From NCBI RefSeq assembly GCF_900465315.1, contig NZ_UBIX01000005.1: DNA of 64,000 nucleotides. The stretch is one strand, 5' to 3'. Shown in pieces: positions 33,844-43,015 of the stretch. The position numbers were made by a program, and so were the translations under genes. Position 1 is the first letter of the stretch. Each line of letters starts with the position of its first letter. Below the pieces are notes generated by a model. That model saw only the letters and a program-made list of their open reading frames with translations. It was not told the origin of the DNA and searched no databases. This DNA comes from Asaia bogorensis_B. GTDB lineage: Bacteria > Pseudomonadota > Alphaproteobacteria > Acetobacterales > Acetobacteraceae.

Positions 33844-35112
33844 ATGGACCTGATTCGCCATATAACGAGCCGTTTCTGTAAAACCATTTCTGCAGGCGCC
33901 CTGATTTCAGGCGCACTAACCGCCCTCCCCGGCACAGCCCTTGCCGATATTCCTCTGTTCAAGACGGCTACCAACCCGTGGCTACAGGGAGTCAATCTGT
34001 CCGGCCTGATCGAGGGCGGCATCATGGCAAACCCGGCCCGACCGGATAACGGCATCAATTTCGGTAACTTTCTCGGTGACCATGCCAATCAGGCCCAGCT
34101 GAACCAGATCAGCCTCACCCTGTCCAAGGCTATCGATCCGACGAAATCCGAATATCAGATCGGCTTCATGCTCGAGGCGCTCTATGGATCGGATGCGCGC
34201 TACTATCACCTGCTTGGCCTGTCGAACAAAATGACAAGCGACCGCTACCAGCTCCTTCCGGCGCAGGCCCATATCGATGTGCACGCCCCTATCTTCTCAA
34301 AGGGTGGCATCGACATGCAGGCCGGCATTCTGCCGGCCCCCATGGGCGTCGAAGTTCTGGATCCGACACTGCGTCCTTTTTACTCGCTGGCCTATACGTC
34401 TCAGTATTCCGTACCCTTCGAACATCTCGGGGCCCTGTTTCACTGGCATGTCACCCCGATGCTCGATTTCAATTTTGGTGTTGATACAGGCAATCAGACC
34501 ACGTGGGGCCGTAACGACAACAACAATGCGGCCGCCGGCTATTTCGGGTTCAATCTCATTGGCCTGGCTCATGGGAAACTGAACATCAACGAATTGTCGC
34601 GCGTCGGCCCGGAAAATGCCGTTGCGGTGCTTGGCCCCCGTGCCAATACGGCGCAGCGCTGGTGGAACGACATCGCCGCCTTCTATACGGTCAACGACAA
34701 GCTCAGCCTTACCGGAGAATTCAATTTCCTGCACGATGACGGTCTGCGTGCCGAAACCTGGAGCGTCGTCACCTTCGCTGCCTACAAGATCACACCGAGC
34801 CTGACCTTCAACTACCGCGGTGAACTCTATCGGGACAATAGCGGTATGTTCGTCGTCAATTTCCTTTCAAATCAGGCTTATATGAACGCTTTTCTCGGCG
34901 GCTACGCGCCAGCCGAGACGGCCCCTGCCACCACTTATGGTGCCCTGACACTCGGCGTCACCTACCGTCCTGACCTCGGGCACGGCATACGTGTCTTTGC
35001 CCTGCGCCCCGAGATCCGCTTTGATCGCTCGCTCAACGGCACGTCTCCATTCAACGATGGTCGCAACACCGGCATGTTCACCTTTGGTGGCGATGCGATG
35101 ATCGGTTTCTGA
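33844..35112 (+). CDS. Putative beta-barrel porin (OmpL/BBP2-like)
   Basis: 422 residues. A signal peptide ends near ALA (about residue 35). The mature part alternates short amphipathic strands rich in aromatic and Asn residues (LSGLIEGGIMANPARPDNGINFG, LQAGILPAPMGVEVLDP, PFYSLAYTSQYSVPFEHLG) and ends in aromatic GGDAMIGF, the C-terminal Phe signature of outer-membrane barrels. The wording fits the DUF1597/BBP2 outer-membrane porin group. Probably a passive channel for small solutes; substrate unknown. A purine-rich stretch, AGGGATGGG, precedes the ATG. Followed by a shared terminator. Confidence 0.8.
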   Translation: MDLIRHITSRFCKTISAGALISGALTALPGTALADIPLFKTATNPWLQGVNLSGLIEGGIMANPARPDNGINFGNFLGDHANQAQLNQISLTLSKAIDPTKSEYQIGFMLEALYGSDARYYHLLGLSNKMTSDRYQLLPAQAHIDVHAPIFSKGGIDMQAGILPAPMGVEVLDPTLRPFYSLAYTSQYSVPFEHLGALFHWHVTPMLDFNFGVDTGNQTTWGRNDNNNAAAGYFGFNLIGLAHGKLNINELSRVGPENAVAVLGPRANTAQRWWNDIAAFYTVNDKLSLTGEFNFLHDDGLRAETWSVVTFAAYKITPSLTFNYRGELYRDNSGMFVVNFLSNQAYMNAFLGGYAPAETAPATTYGALTLGVTYRPDLGHGIRVFALRPEIRFDRSLNGTSPFNDGRNTGMFTFGGDAMIGF

Positions 35113-35135
35113 TACCGCACAACGAAACGCGTAGA

Positions 35136-35172
35136 GAAAGGGGCATCCAGCACGGCTGGGTGCCCCTTTCTC
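35136..35172. terminator. Terminator between the porin and threonine aldolase genes
   Basis: GAAAGGGGCA / TGCCCCTTTC with an inner CCAGC/GCTGG stem. The symmetric A/T flanks allow it to end both converging transcripts. Confidence 0.75.
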
Positions 35173-35193
35173 ATGCCTGATTGCAAAACCGGA

Positions 35194-36240
35194 TCAGAGC
35201 GCTTCGAGCAGGTAGTCAACATCCCGCGCTTCGGTCGCCCAGCAGGTCACGAGGCGTATCAGTACCCCGTCGATTCCGGGCGGCGTTGTCCAGCGATAGA
35301 ACACGAAACCCTGAGCCTCCAGCGCGGCCACACTCCGTTCGGGCAACACGACAAACACCTCATTGCTCTGCACCTCGAAAGGCAGGGACGCCGCAGGATG
35401 GCGGCGCAAACCATGAGCGAGGCGCTGGGCCATGGTGTTGGCGTGCAGGGCATGGCGCAGCCAGAGGTCATTTTCCACCAGCGCCGCAAGCTGTGCGCTC
35501 AAATAGCGCTGCTTCGACCAGAGATGCCCGCCACGCTTGATACGCCGGGCAAAATTTTTCGCCAGATCTTCCCTGAAGATCAGCACGGCCTCTGACGCCA
35601 TGCCGCCATTCTTTGTGCCGCCGAAGCTCACCATGTCGAACCCGGCCTTCCAGGTCATATCGGCAGGTGTGCAATTGAGTGCGGCAATGGCATTGCCCAG
35701 ACGGGCGCCGTCCAGATGCGTGGCAAGATCGGACTCTCTGGCGCGTGACGTCAGGGCTGCAAGGTGATCGAGAGAATAGACCGTGCCCCATTCCGTGCTC
35801 TGTGTCAGCGAAAGCGTCTGGATCGGGCTGGTATGGACCCCGCCCCCGGCATTGGTCACCAAGGCCCGGTCAAGGGCGGCAGGATCCATGCGCCCGTCAG
35901 GCGAAGGCAGGGGCATCAGCCTTGCCCCATGCATGAAGAACTCTGGCGCCCCGCCCTCATCATTGGCAATATGGGCGCTCTGGTCGCAGATCACGGCACC
36001 AAAAGGCGCGGTGGACGCGGACAGCGCAAGGCTGTTGGCGGCCGTACCCGTGGCCACGGGAAAGACCCAGACCGGATGATCGAAAGCCTCGCGCATGAGC
36101 GCCGTCAGTCTTTCGGTCTCGGAATCCTCGCCATAAGACGGCGCTGCCCCCTCATTGACGCGTATGAGAGCATTCATCACCTCGGGGCAGACTGGCGCGA
36201 TGTTGTCACTTGCGAAGTTCTTGCGTATTGCCTCGGTCAC
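35194..36240 (-). CDS. L-threonine aldolase (low-specificity)
   Basis: 348 residues, PLP-dependent. It splits threonine or allo-threonine to glycine and acetaldehyde. Motifs: SDNIAPVCPEVM at the start, FPVATGTAANSLAL, the His stacking region CDQSAHI, HLDGARLGNA (PLP Asp/Arg) and SFGGTKNGG, with the Schiff-base Lys. The gene starts at a GTG (36240) with GAGGA upstream and is divergent from folD by 77 bp. Glycine formation beside folD and a MetF-like gene suggests a one-carbon/glycine neighbourhood, though shared regulation is not shown. Confidence 0.9.
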   Translation of the reverse strand: MTEAIRKNFASDNIAPVCPEVMNALIRVNEGAAPSYGEDSETERLTALMREAFDHPVWVFPVATGTAANSLALSASTAPFGAVICDQSAHIANDEGGAPEFFMHGARLMPLPSPDGRMDPAALDRALVTNAGGGVHTSPIQTLSLTQSTEWGTVYSLDHLAALTSRARESDLATHLDGARLGNAIAALNCTPADMTWKAGFDMVSFGGTKNGGMASEAVLIFREDLAKNFARRIKRGGHLWSKQRYLSAQLAALVENDLWLRHALHANTMAQRLAHGLRRHPAASLPFEVQSNEVFVVLPERSVAALEAQGFVFYRWTTPPGIDGVLIRLVTCWATEARDVDYLLEAL

Positions 36241-36317
36241 GTCCGTTCCTCACTCGTCTCTGAGGCCATCGTCCGGGTGCTGCCCGTGCCGATCGCCCTG
36301 CTACAGGAATTGCAGCC

Positions 36318-37241
36318 ATGAAACACGATCCGGCGCTTTCAGAAAAGCTCATCGACGGCAAGGCCATCGCACGCCGCCTGACGGATCGCGTCAAGGCCGA
36401 GGCCGAAACCCTGCGCGAGCGCACCGGCAAGATTCCGGGGCTGGCTGTCGTGCTGGTCGGCGATGACCCTGCAAGCGAGGTCTATGTCCGCAACAAGGCC
36501 ATCCAGACCCATCGCGCCGGTATGCGCTCATTCATGCACATGCTGCCCGAGACGACGTCGCAGGACGAGTTGCTGGAACTGATTGCCCGCCTCAACGCCG
36601 ATCCCCAGATTCACGGTATTCTGGTCCAGCTTCCCCTGCCGAAGCAGATCGACCCGATTCTGGTGACCAATGCCATTGCCCCCCACAAGGATGTGGATGG
36701 TCTGGGCGAGGTCAATGCCGGCAGGCTGAGCCTGGGCATTGACGGGCTGGTGCCCTGCACGCCTCTGGGTTGCCTCATCCTGCTCAAGGAGACGCTGCCC
36801 GCGCTGCGCGGGCTTCATGCCGTCATCATCGGGGCGTCCAATCTGGTGGGCAAACCCATGGCGCAGCTGCTGCTCAAGGAAGGCTGCACGGTATCGGTCG
36901 GTCATATCGACACAAAGGATGCGAGGGCGCTGGCCCGCGAGGGGGATATCCTTGTGGTCGCAACAGGCAAGAACGGGCTGGTGCGTGGCGACTGGATCAA
37001 GCCCGGCGCGACAGTCATCGACGTTGGCATTACGCGCATCGCCCTGCCGGACGGCAAGACGCGTCTGGTGGGTGATGTCGCCTTTGACGAGGCCGCTCCC
37101 ATAGCTGGCCATATCACACCGGTGCCCGGTGGCGTTGGCCCCATGACCATTGCCTGCCTGCTGCACAACACCCTGCAGGCAGCGCGCCAGATTCTGGAAA
37201 ATGGACAGGACGGCACGGGTCGGAGCGAACAGACTCCATGA
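36318..37241 (+). CDS. folD: Methylenetetrahydrofolate dehydrogenase/cyclohydrolase
   Basis: 307 residues. Bifunctional FolD interconverts 5,10-methylene-, methenyl- and 10-formyl-tetrahydrofolate with NADP. Signatures: the catalytic-Lys region ASEVYVRNKA, GILVQLPLPKQID, DVDGLGEVNAGRL, the Rossmann motif IIGASNLVGKP and the final PVPGGVGPMTIACLL. The stop overlaps the next start by 4 nt (ATGA). Slightly longer than E. coli FolD, owing to short N- and C-terminal extensions. Confidence 0.96.
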   Translation: MKHDPALSEKLIDGKAIARRLTDRVKAEAETLRERTGKIPGLAVVLVGDDPASEVYVRNKAIQTHRAGMRSFMHMLPETTSQDELLELIARLNADPQIHGILVQLPLPKQIDPILVTNAIAPHKDVDGLGEVNAGRLSLGIDGLVPCTPLGCLILLKETLPALRGLHAVIIGASNLVGKPMAQLLLKEGCTVSVGHIDTKDARALAREGDILVVATGKNGLVRGDWIKPGATVIDVGITRIALPDGKTRLVGDVAFDEAAPIAGHITPVPGGVGPMTIACLLHNTLQAARQILENGQDGTGRSEQTP

Positions 37242-37984
37242 GCCGTATCGCCATAGAGCTGATCCCGCGCGACACGCAAAGCCTGACAGAGGATCTGGCC
37301 ACGGTAAGGCAGATCGCGCCTGACGTATCGACCATCAACCTGCCCGACCTTCTGCGCCTACCCCTGCGCTCATGGGAGGGTGCCGCGCTCGCGCAGGGTC
37401 AGGGCTATGCAGCCATCCCGCACATCCGCGCCATTGATATCGACCCCGATGCACCCCTGCCCTGTGCGGAGCAGGAAGGACTGCGCGAGATTCTTGTCAT
37501 TGCGGGCGATCCACCTCCGGATTCGACACACCGCATCTGGCCCAATAGCAGCGCTGACATCATTGCACGATATCGGCGTGAGGCCCCTCACCTCACGGTC
37601 TATGCGGCCTTCGATCCATATCGTCGTGCCCCCTGGCAGGAACTGGAGACGATCCAGCAGAAACGCGATGCCGGTGCCGCGGGGTTTTTCACCCAGCCCC
37701 TGTTCGACCAGAGGCTGTTCGATCTGTGTGCCTCGTGGCTGGAGAATGATCAGGTGTTCTGGGGACTCTCACCCGTGATCGGCCCCAAGTCACGCGCCTA
37801 TTGGGAGCGCGTCAATCACGTTGTCTTTCCCTCGGATTTCGAACCGAAGCTTGACGCCAATATTGCGTTCGCACGGACGATCCTTGAGGCGGTGCGTGCA
37901 CGCGGCGAGAGCGCCTACCTCATGCCCTTGCGCGTGCCGCTGGCGGATTACCTCACTCCGCTGCGTGACCTTCTGACATCGTGA
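37238..37984 (+). CDS. Methylenetetrahydrofolate reductase-like protein
   Basis: 248 residues, shorter than the 290-300 of typical MetF. The N-terminal IAIELIPRD holds the catalytic Glu position, followed by VSTINLPDL and AIPHIRAID (folate/FAD barrel wording). ILVIAGDPPPDS replaces the usual LRGD-type segment, and GAAGFFTQPLFD matches the FAD-barrel strand AQFITQ. A reduced MTHFR that makes 5-methyl-THF, or a related flavin enzyme, is likely. It is translationally coupled to folD. Its last 32 bp overlap the convergent metallopeptidase gene tail to tail. Confidence 0.75.
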   Translation: MSRIAIELIPRDTQSLTEDLATVRQIAPDVSTINLPDLLRLPLRSWEGAALAQGQGYAAIPHIRAIDIDPDAPLPCAEQEGLREILVIAGDPPPDSTHRIWPNSSADIIARYRREAPHLTVYAAFDPYRRAPWQELETIQQKRDAGAAGFFTQPLFDQRLFDLCASWLENDQVFWGLSPVIGPKSRAYWERVNHVVFPSDFEPKLDANIAFARTILEAVRARGESAYLMPLRVPLADYLTPLRDLLTS

Positions 37985-39104
37985 CGGCGGCGCGCTCGGA
38001 CTGATCCTGTCGCTGCGCGTCGCGGCTCTGCTGCGTTTCGCGAATGACATCATGGATGAAAGCCAGTTTCTGCCTTATCGCCCCCGTGAGGACGAAAGGA
38101 TAGAAATCCTGAAGCCCCATGGAGCGATTAAGGCTGTTCACGGCCATGCTCAGGGGGAGCCATGCTTTCATGATCTCGTCAAAGCTTAGGGTACGATAGG
38201 GATTACCACTCACTGCCGGGGTGGAGTATTGCGCTGCTTCGGGTGTCTGCGGGGCAATGGCAATGCCATAAAGCCACGCCGTTTCGAGCGTCGAGACAAT
38301 GTGCAGATAATGCGCCCAGGTCTCGGCGAAATCCTCCCACGGGTGAGAGGCGGCATAGACACTGACATGCGTCTCGCGCCAGTCTTCCGAAGGCGGCTTG
38401 GCGTAATGCGCCTCGAGGGCTGCCTGATAATCCTGCCGGTCATCGCCAAATACAGCGCGGCAGCGTTCCAGCCTTCCTCCATCGCGTATCAGTACGTTCC
38501 AGAAATAATGCCCGATCTCGTGCCTGAAATGCCCGAGCAGGGTCCGGTAATACTCGCCCATCTCCACGCGCATACGCTCGCGCTGGTCGTCATCGGCCTC
38601 GCGCACGGCCAGGGTGATCAACCCGTTGTCATGACCGGTCATGACAGGAGCCGAACCATCGGGCGCATCGTCCAGAAAGTCAAAAGCCAGCCCGTTTTCA
38701 GGGTCCTGTCGCCGGTTGACCATTGGCAGGTCGAGCCGGATCAGTGCGTGGAAAAGGCGATGCTTGGCGACCTCGATCTTGCGCCAGCGCTCCAGATTAT
38801 GCGGGTCCGACAGATCGGGGATCGTGCGATTGAACTGGCAGGCATAGCAATACGGACCTTCAGCCGCTTCCTGCGGGCCGAGCAGCCAGTTGCAGGCGTC
38901 GTACTGACGGTTGGCGCAATAGACATGCACCTGATCCTCAAAACCCGGCTCCATGGGATACCATTTTCCGGGTTCCTCGGCCGGATTGAGCGCTGTCAGA
39001 TCGGCCAGCTTATGCAGATACCCTACTTCGTGATGGCATGACTCACATCTCGTATTTTCAAAAAAGAGCGGCTGAGCGCAGCATTCGCACGAAAAAAGCT
39101 TCAC
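37953..39104 (-). CDS. Zinc-ribbon putative metallopeptidase (COG4307 type)
   Basis: 383 residues. The N-terminal zinc ribbon has clustered Cys (6, 8, 9, 20, 23), then more Cys at 63, 71, 86 and 89. A central HEIGH motif (195-199; RHEIGHYFW) is a zinc-protease HExxH site. A later E/D-rich helix, HPWEDFAETWAHY, supplies a third-ligand candidate. This matches the putative zinc-binding metallopeptidase family often found with alpha-E, ATP-grasp and transglutaminase genes, as here. It starts at a GTG at 39104. Substrate unknown. It overlaps the MetF-like gene by 32 bp at the 3' end. Confidence 0.85.
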   Translation of the reverse strand: MKLFSCECCAQPLFFENTRCESCHHEVGYLHKLADLTALNPAEEPGKWYPMEPGFEDQVHVYCANRQYDACNWLLGPQEAAEGPYCYACQFNRTIPDLSDPHNLERWRKIEVAKHRLFHALIRLDLPMVNRRQDPENGLAFDFLDDAPDGSAPVMTGHDNGLITLAVREADDDQRERMRVEMGEYYRTLLGHFRHEIGHYFWNVLIRDGGRLERCRAVFGDDRQDYQAALEAHYAKPPSEDWRETHVSVYAASHPWEDFAETWAHYLHIVSTLETAWLYGIAIAPQTPEAAQYSTPAVSGNPYRTLSFDEIMKAWLPLSMAVNSLNRSMGLQDFYPFVLTGAIRQKLAFIHDVIRETQQSRDAQRQDQSERAAVTMSEGHAAE

Positions 39105-39180
39105 GATCTGATCATCCCGATGAGGTTATGACCCGGAACTGCGCGTGACGGCTTTGGTTCCCGCCTCGCCCGTCATTGGG

Positions 39181-40023
39181 CTACGCCCGATGCAGAAAAT
39201 GCGCCTGCATCATCACATCGAATTCCGCCTGACACTGATCCAGCAACCCTGAGATCGGTGCGGCGGCATCAGGCGTATCCGAAGCGGCCAGCGGAATATG
39301 GTTCTGCGCGGCGATCAGACCCGATGTCGTGTCAAACCCCACCCAGCCATGCTCCGGCACCAGAATTTCGGCCCAGGCATGCAGGTCACAGGTCAGGCGG
39401 TCCGGATCAGCCTGAAGGGCAGAGGGCTCGATGAGATAGCCCGAGACGAAACGCGCTGCGTAACCCATATGACGGGCCAGGGCGATCAGCAGCCACGCGC
39501 TGTCACGGCATGACCCCGCCTCGCGTTTCAGGGTTTCCTGAGGCGTCCAGACACCCGGCTCCATGCGGCGCATGTAGTGCAGCCTGGTCGCGATGCGGCG
39601 CGCCAGCCTGGACAAACGTTCGAGAGGGCTCCCGATCGGCGATGCGTCTTCGGCAGACAGAAACGGGACGAGCACCGCATCCGCCGTCACCGGGCGGCGA
39701 TAGGCCTGATCGAGCGCCATTTCGCCGCCAGACGATCTCACGCCCCTGTCCAGCGGATCATAGGGGGCAAGATCGACAATCATGCTCACATCAACCACGA
39801 ATTGCGACATGCGATCGGAGAAACGCACCTCGGAGACCATGTTGCCATGTCTGTCGTGATGCCAGTCCAGTCCGGCATGATCCGGCCCTATGGAAAGCGC
39901 ATAGGTCATGATCGCATTACGCGTACGCGAAGGCGGCCGCAGACGGATCGTCTGCGGGCCGAGTGACACCATCCGGTCGTAACGATAGGACGTGCGATGA
40001 TTGAGCAACACTGGCTGGCTCAT
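39181..40023 (-). CDS. Transglutaminase-like cysteine protease/ligase
   Basis: 280 residues. The N-terminal beta-sandwich (about 1-120; SYRYDRMVSLGPQTIRLRP, WHHDRHGN) is the transglutaminase N-terminal domain. The core shows the triad Cys172 (GSCRDSAWLL), His215 (DLHAWAEI) and Asp231 (GFDTT). The start at 40023 (MSQPVLLNH) matches family starts; the frame runs to 40188. Members are commonly encoded with alpha-E and circularly permuted ATP-grasp proteins and are predicted to cut or ligate peptides. It is divergent from the ATP-grasp gene, with a 325-bp promoter region between. Same strand as the metallopeptidase, 76 bp apart. Confidence 0.9.
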   Translation of the reverse strand: MSQPVLLNHRTSYRYDRMVSLGPQTIRLRPPSRTRNAIMTYALSIGPDHAGLDWHHDRHGNMVSEVRFSDRMSQFVVDVSMIVDLAPYDPLDRGVRSSGGEMALDQAYRRPVTADAVLVPFLSAEDASPIGSPLERLSRLARRIATRLHYMRRMEPGVWTPQETLKREAGSCRDSAWLLIALARHMGYAARFVSGYLIEPSALQADPDRLTCDLHAWAEILVPEHGWVGFDTTSGLIAAQNHIPLAASDTPDAAAPISGLLDQCQAEFDVMMQAHFLHRA

Positions 40024-40348
40024 CCTGCGCGCCCCGCTGGGCCTGGTTTCATGACACTCCCTTGCCTGCGCTTTCCCTGCATGTCCCCTGCCAGCCCCGA
40101 TGAGGCGCCGCCAGGGACCATCGTGCGCCCTCCATGAAGCCTGCCCCCCTGCCGCCCGCCGCCGGTTCAGGCAGCGCCTTGCAACCATTGGGCTGATATT
40201 CTGTTTGACAGCAATAAACCGGCGAACCCGCCCGGAACAGCCTTTCTTTTAGCGCTTGGCAAGTCACGAATTTTGGTAGTTTAATAAACAACCGTAACGT
40301 TTCGGTTCAGGATACACCAGACCCTCCCCAACAAGAAGGTGAGAAAAT
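40024..40348. other. Divergent promoter region of the ATP-grasp/transglutaminase cluster
   Basis: Between the two divergent cluster genes. The left half is GC-rich; the right half (40200-40330) is AT-rich with the predicted plus-strand promoter. No gene is seen. Confidence 0.5.
40256..40285 (+). promoter_or_regulatory. Predicted sigma70-type promoter of the ATP-grasp/alpha-E operon
   Basis: TTGGCA (40256-40261), 18-bp spacer and TTTAAT (40280-40285), 63 bp before the ATG at 40349. The match is good but made by eye only. Confidence 0.4.
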
Positions 40349-41815
40349 ATGGCGCTCGACGCCTCGCCCATCCATGAAGCCGGTATTTTTTCGACCTATG
40401 ACACGCCCGCCTTTTACTGCGAGCTGATGAACCGGGGCAGTGAACTGCCCGAAGCCCTGCAGAAGGTGCAGGAACGTCTGGCCCATCTCACCCTTACCGA
40501 CCTGCGCGAGCGAACGACCGACGCAGAAAACCTGCTCTGGCGTCTGGGTATCACCTTCACAGTCTATACCGAACGCGAGGCCATCGATCGTATCCTGCCT
40601 TTCGACATGATCCCCCGCCTGCTCACGGCTGAGGAATGGGCATTTGTCGAGAAGGGCGTGCAGCAGCGCGTCAAGGCTATCAATCTCTTCCTGTGGGACA
40701 TCTATCATGAGCGCCGTATTCTGGATGACGGCATCGTCCCGGCGGATCTCGTGCTCAAGAACGCCAACTACTGCAAGGCGATGATCGGGGTAGACGTGCC
40801 GGGCGGTGTGTATGTCCACATCAACGGCACTGACCTCATACGCGACCGCTCGGGGCGCTTCCTCGTGCTTGAGGACAATGCACGCACCCCTTCCGGGGTC
40901 TCCTACGTCATTGAAAACCGCCACATGATGCTGCGCCTGCTGCCTGATCTGGCATCGGGCATCAAGCTTCGCTCTGTCGAGGATTATGGCGTCAGGCTGC
41001 ATCGCGCCCTATGCGATGTAGCCCCCAAGGGCGTGACAGACCCGCAAGTGGTTCTGCTTTCGCCGGGCATGTATAATTCCGCCTATTTCGAGCATGTGTT
41101 TCTGGCCCGTGAAATGGGCGTGCCGCTCGTCGAGGGGCGCGATCTGGTGGTCGAGAATCACCATGTCTTCATGCGCACCGTTGCCGGGCTGCGCCCTGTC
41201 CACTCGATCTACCGCCGTATCGACGACGCGTTCCTTGATCCCCTGGCGTTCAATCCCGAGAGCCTGCTGGGCGTGCCGGGCCTCGTCGAGGCCTATTGTC
41301 GTGGTAATGTGACCCTCGCCAATGCGCTGGGCACCGGGGTGGCCGATGACAAGGCGATTTACGCCTATATGCCCCGCATCATTCGCTACTATCTCGACGA
41401 GGATCCTATCCTCGACAGTGTGGAAACCCATATCTGCGCTGAGCCCGAGGGATTGGCTCACACGCTTGATAATCTCGCCAATCTCGTAGTTAAGCCCGTC
41501 GGCGATTCCGGGGGCTATGGTCTCATCATCGGACCCCATGCGACCGAAAGCGAGCTTGAGGCCTTTCGCGAGAAGCTGATCGAAAATCCGGCCAATTACA
41601 TCAGCCAGCCCGTCATCGATCTTTCCGTCGTGCCGACACTCTGCCCCGCCGGTGTGGAAGGGCGGCACGTCGATCTGCGCCCCTTCGCGGTAACAGGGCA
41701 ATCCACCTGGGTTCTGCCTGGCGGGTTATCACGCGTCGCGTTGCGAAAGGGGTCTCTGGTGGTGAATTCATCGCAGGGTGGTGGCTCGAAGGATACCTGG
41801 GTGATGTCAGCATGA
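40349..41815 (+). CDS. Circularly permuted ATP-grasp protein (DUF404/DUF407)
   Basis: 488 residues. ATP-grasp ligase with permuted order: an N-terminal DUF404 part is followed by the metal/ATP region (NGTDLIRDRSGRFLVLEDNARTPSGVSYV, and the C-terminal NLVVKPVGDSGGYGLIIGP, the Lys/Gly-rich ATP-grasp loop). The final RHVDLRPFAV and STWVLPGGLSRVA are family hallmarks. It is predicted to form an amide/peptide bond on an unknown carboxylate. A purine-rich AAGAAGGTGAG precedes the ATG. The stop overlaps the alpha-E gene by 4 nt. Confidence 0.93.
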   Translation: MALDASPIHEAGIFSTYDTPAFYCELMNRGSELPEALQKVQERLAHLTLTDLRERTTDAENLLWRLGITFTVYTEREAIDRILPFDMIPRLLTAEEWAFVEKGVQQRVKAINLFLWDIYHERRILDDGIVPADLVLKNANYCKAMIGVDVPGGVYVHINGTDLIRDRSGRFLVLEDNARTPSGVSYVIENRHMMLRLLPDLASGIKLRSVEDYGVRLHRALCDVAPKGVTDPQVVLLSPGMYNSAYFEHVFLAREMGVPLVEGRDLVVENHHVFMRTVAGLRPVHSIYRRIDDAFLDPLAFNPESLLGVPGLVEAYCRGNVTLANALGTGVADDKAIYAYMPRIIRYYLDEDPILDSVETHICAEPEGLAHTLDNLANLVVKPVGDSGGYGLIIGPHATESELEAFREKLIENPANYISQPVIDLSVVPTLCPAGVEGRHVDLRPFAVTGQSTWVLPGGLSRVALRKGSLVVNSSQGGGSKDTWVMSA

Positions 41816-42852
41816 GCCGCTTCAACCCCTATGTCTCAGGCATACAGCCCGACCTGAACACCCTGCTCTCGCGCTATGCCGAGAACATGATGTGGCTTGC
41901 ACGCTATATGGAGCGCATCGAAAACCTCGCCCGCGTGCTCGAAGTAACCGAGGCTTTCGTGCGGGGTGCCGATGGCCGCCCGGTATGGGATTCAATCGTC
42001 CACATCAACAGCGATGAAGAGCGGTTTCGCGCCCTCTATCCTGCCGCGAGGGAGGAGGATTATCTGTGCTTCTACATCACGGATTGCTCCAACCCGAGTT
42101 CAATCCGGGCCATGGCCCACGCCGTGCGCGAAAATGCCCGCTCTGCACGCCCCCTTATCTCGACCGAAATGTGGATGCAGCTCAATGTGTTCACGCGCTG
42201 GATGCTGGACCTCACGCCCGGCGACATACGGCGCACAGGGCTTTCGGCCCTGTGCAACCGCATCAAGCAGGAATGCCAGTCTCATGCCGGTGTGACGGAA
42301 GGGACGCTCTATCGCGATCAGGCCTGGCTGTTCTATCTGCTGGGTCGGCATCTTGAGCGCAGTGACCAGATCACACGACTGATCGACACGCGCTATCATA
42401 CGCTCCTGCCCGATGCTGCCGAGGTAGGGTCGGAAATCGACATGACACAATGGGCGTCCGTGCTGCGCTCGGCTGCAGCCTATCATGCCTTTCGTCGCCT
42501 CAAACCGGTGACGACCACGCCTGCCAATGTGGTTGGTTTCCTGCTCAAGAACGAGGGGTTTCCGCGCTCGCTCGCGCTCAACCTGCGTCATGCCGATTCT
42601 GTTCTGGGTGCCCTCGCGACACATTACAACCTGCGCAAGCAAAGCTCGGCGGTGCAGGAACGCCTTGGCGAATTACGGGCCATGCTGGATGACCAGACAG
42701 CCGAGGAAATCATCATTCGTGGGCTGCATGAATGTATGCACTGGATTCAGGAACAGATCGAAACCTGCCAGAACGAACTGGCCGCTGCCTATTGGGCGCC
42801 CCCCAAGGCATTTGATGCCGGAGGCTTCAGCCAGTCTCAGGGTCAGGCGTAA
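41812..42852 (+). CDS. Alpha-E domain protein (DUF403)
   Basis: 346 residues, all alpha. The start LLSRYAENMMWLARYMERIENLARVLEVTEAF is the alpha-E signature, with DQAWLFYLLGRHLERSDQITRLIDTRY repeated in the middle. It is an obligate genomic partner of the permuted ATP-grasp protein, coupled here by a 4-nt overlap. Its helical bundle is thought to assist or modify the ligase. Slightly longer than the usual 310-320 residues. Two hairpins, then a strong terminator, follow. Confidence 0.93.
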   Translation: MSRFNPYVSGIQPDLNTLLSRYAENMMWLARYMERIENLARVLEVTEAFVRGADGRPVWDSIVHINSDEERFRALYPAAREEDYLCFYITDCSNPSSIRAMAHAVRENARSARPLISTEMWMQLNVFTRWMLDLTPGDIRRTGLSALCNRIKQECQSHAGVTEGTLYRDQAWLFYLLGRHLERSDQITRLIDTRYHTLLPDAAEVGSEIDMTQWASVLRSAAAYHAFRRLKPVTTTPANVVGFLLKNEGFPRSLALNLRHADSVLGALATHYNLRKQSSAVQERLGELRAMLDDQTAEEIIIRGLHECMHWIQEQIETCQNELAAAYWAPPKAFDAGGFSQSQGQA

Positions 42853-42930
42853 AACCAACAAGGAGATCTTGTCGGGCGGACGTTAAGTCCCCCGGCACGA
42901 CATTTTCCAGTCCGCACTGAATGACCCATA

Positions 42931-42970
42931 AAAAGACCCGCTGCATCACCGGGGATGCAGCGGGTCTTTT
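42931..42970. terminator. Bidirectional terminator between the alpha-E gene and recA
   Basis: AAAAGACCCGCTGCATC / GATGCAGCGGGTCTTTT: a long perfect stem with A/T flanks on both sides. An additional weaker hairpin (about 42870-42902, TGTCG..CGACA followed by TTTT) lies just before it. Confidence 0.92.
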
Positions 42971-43015
42971 CAATTCAGTCTCGCGCTACCCTGCCTGCAA
43001 CAGGGATGACAGGAC

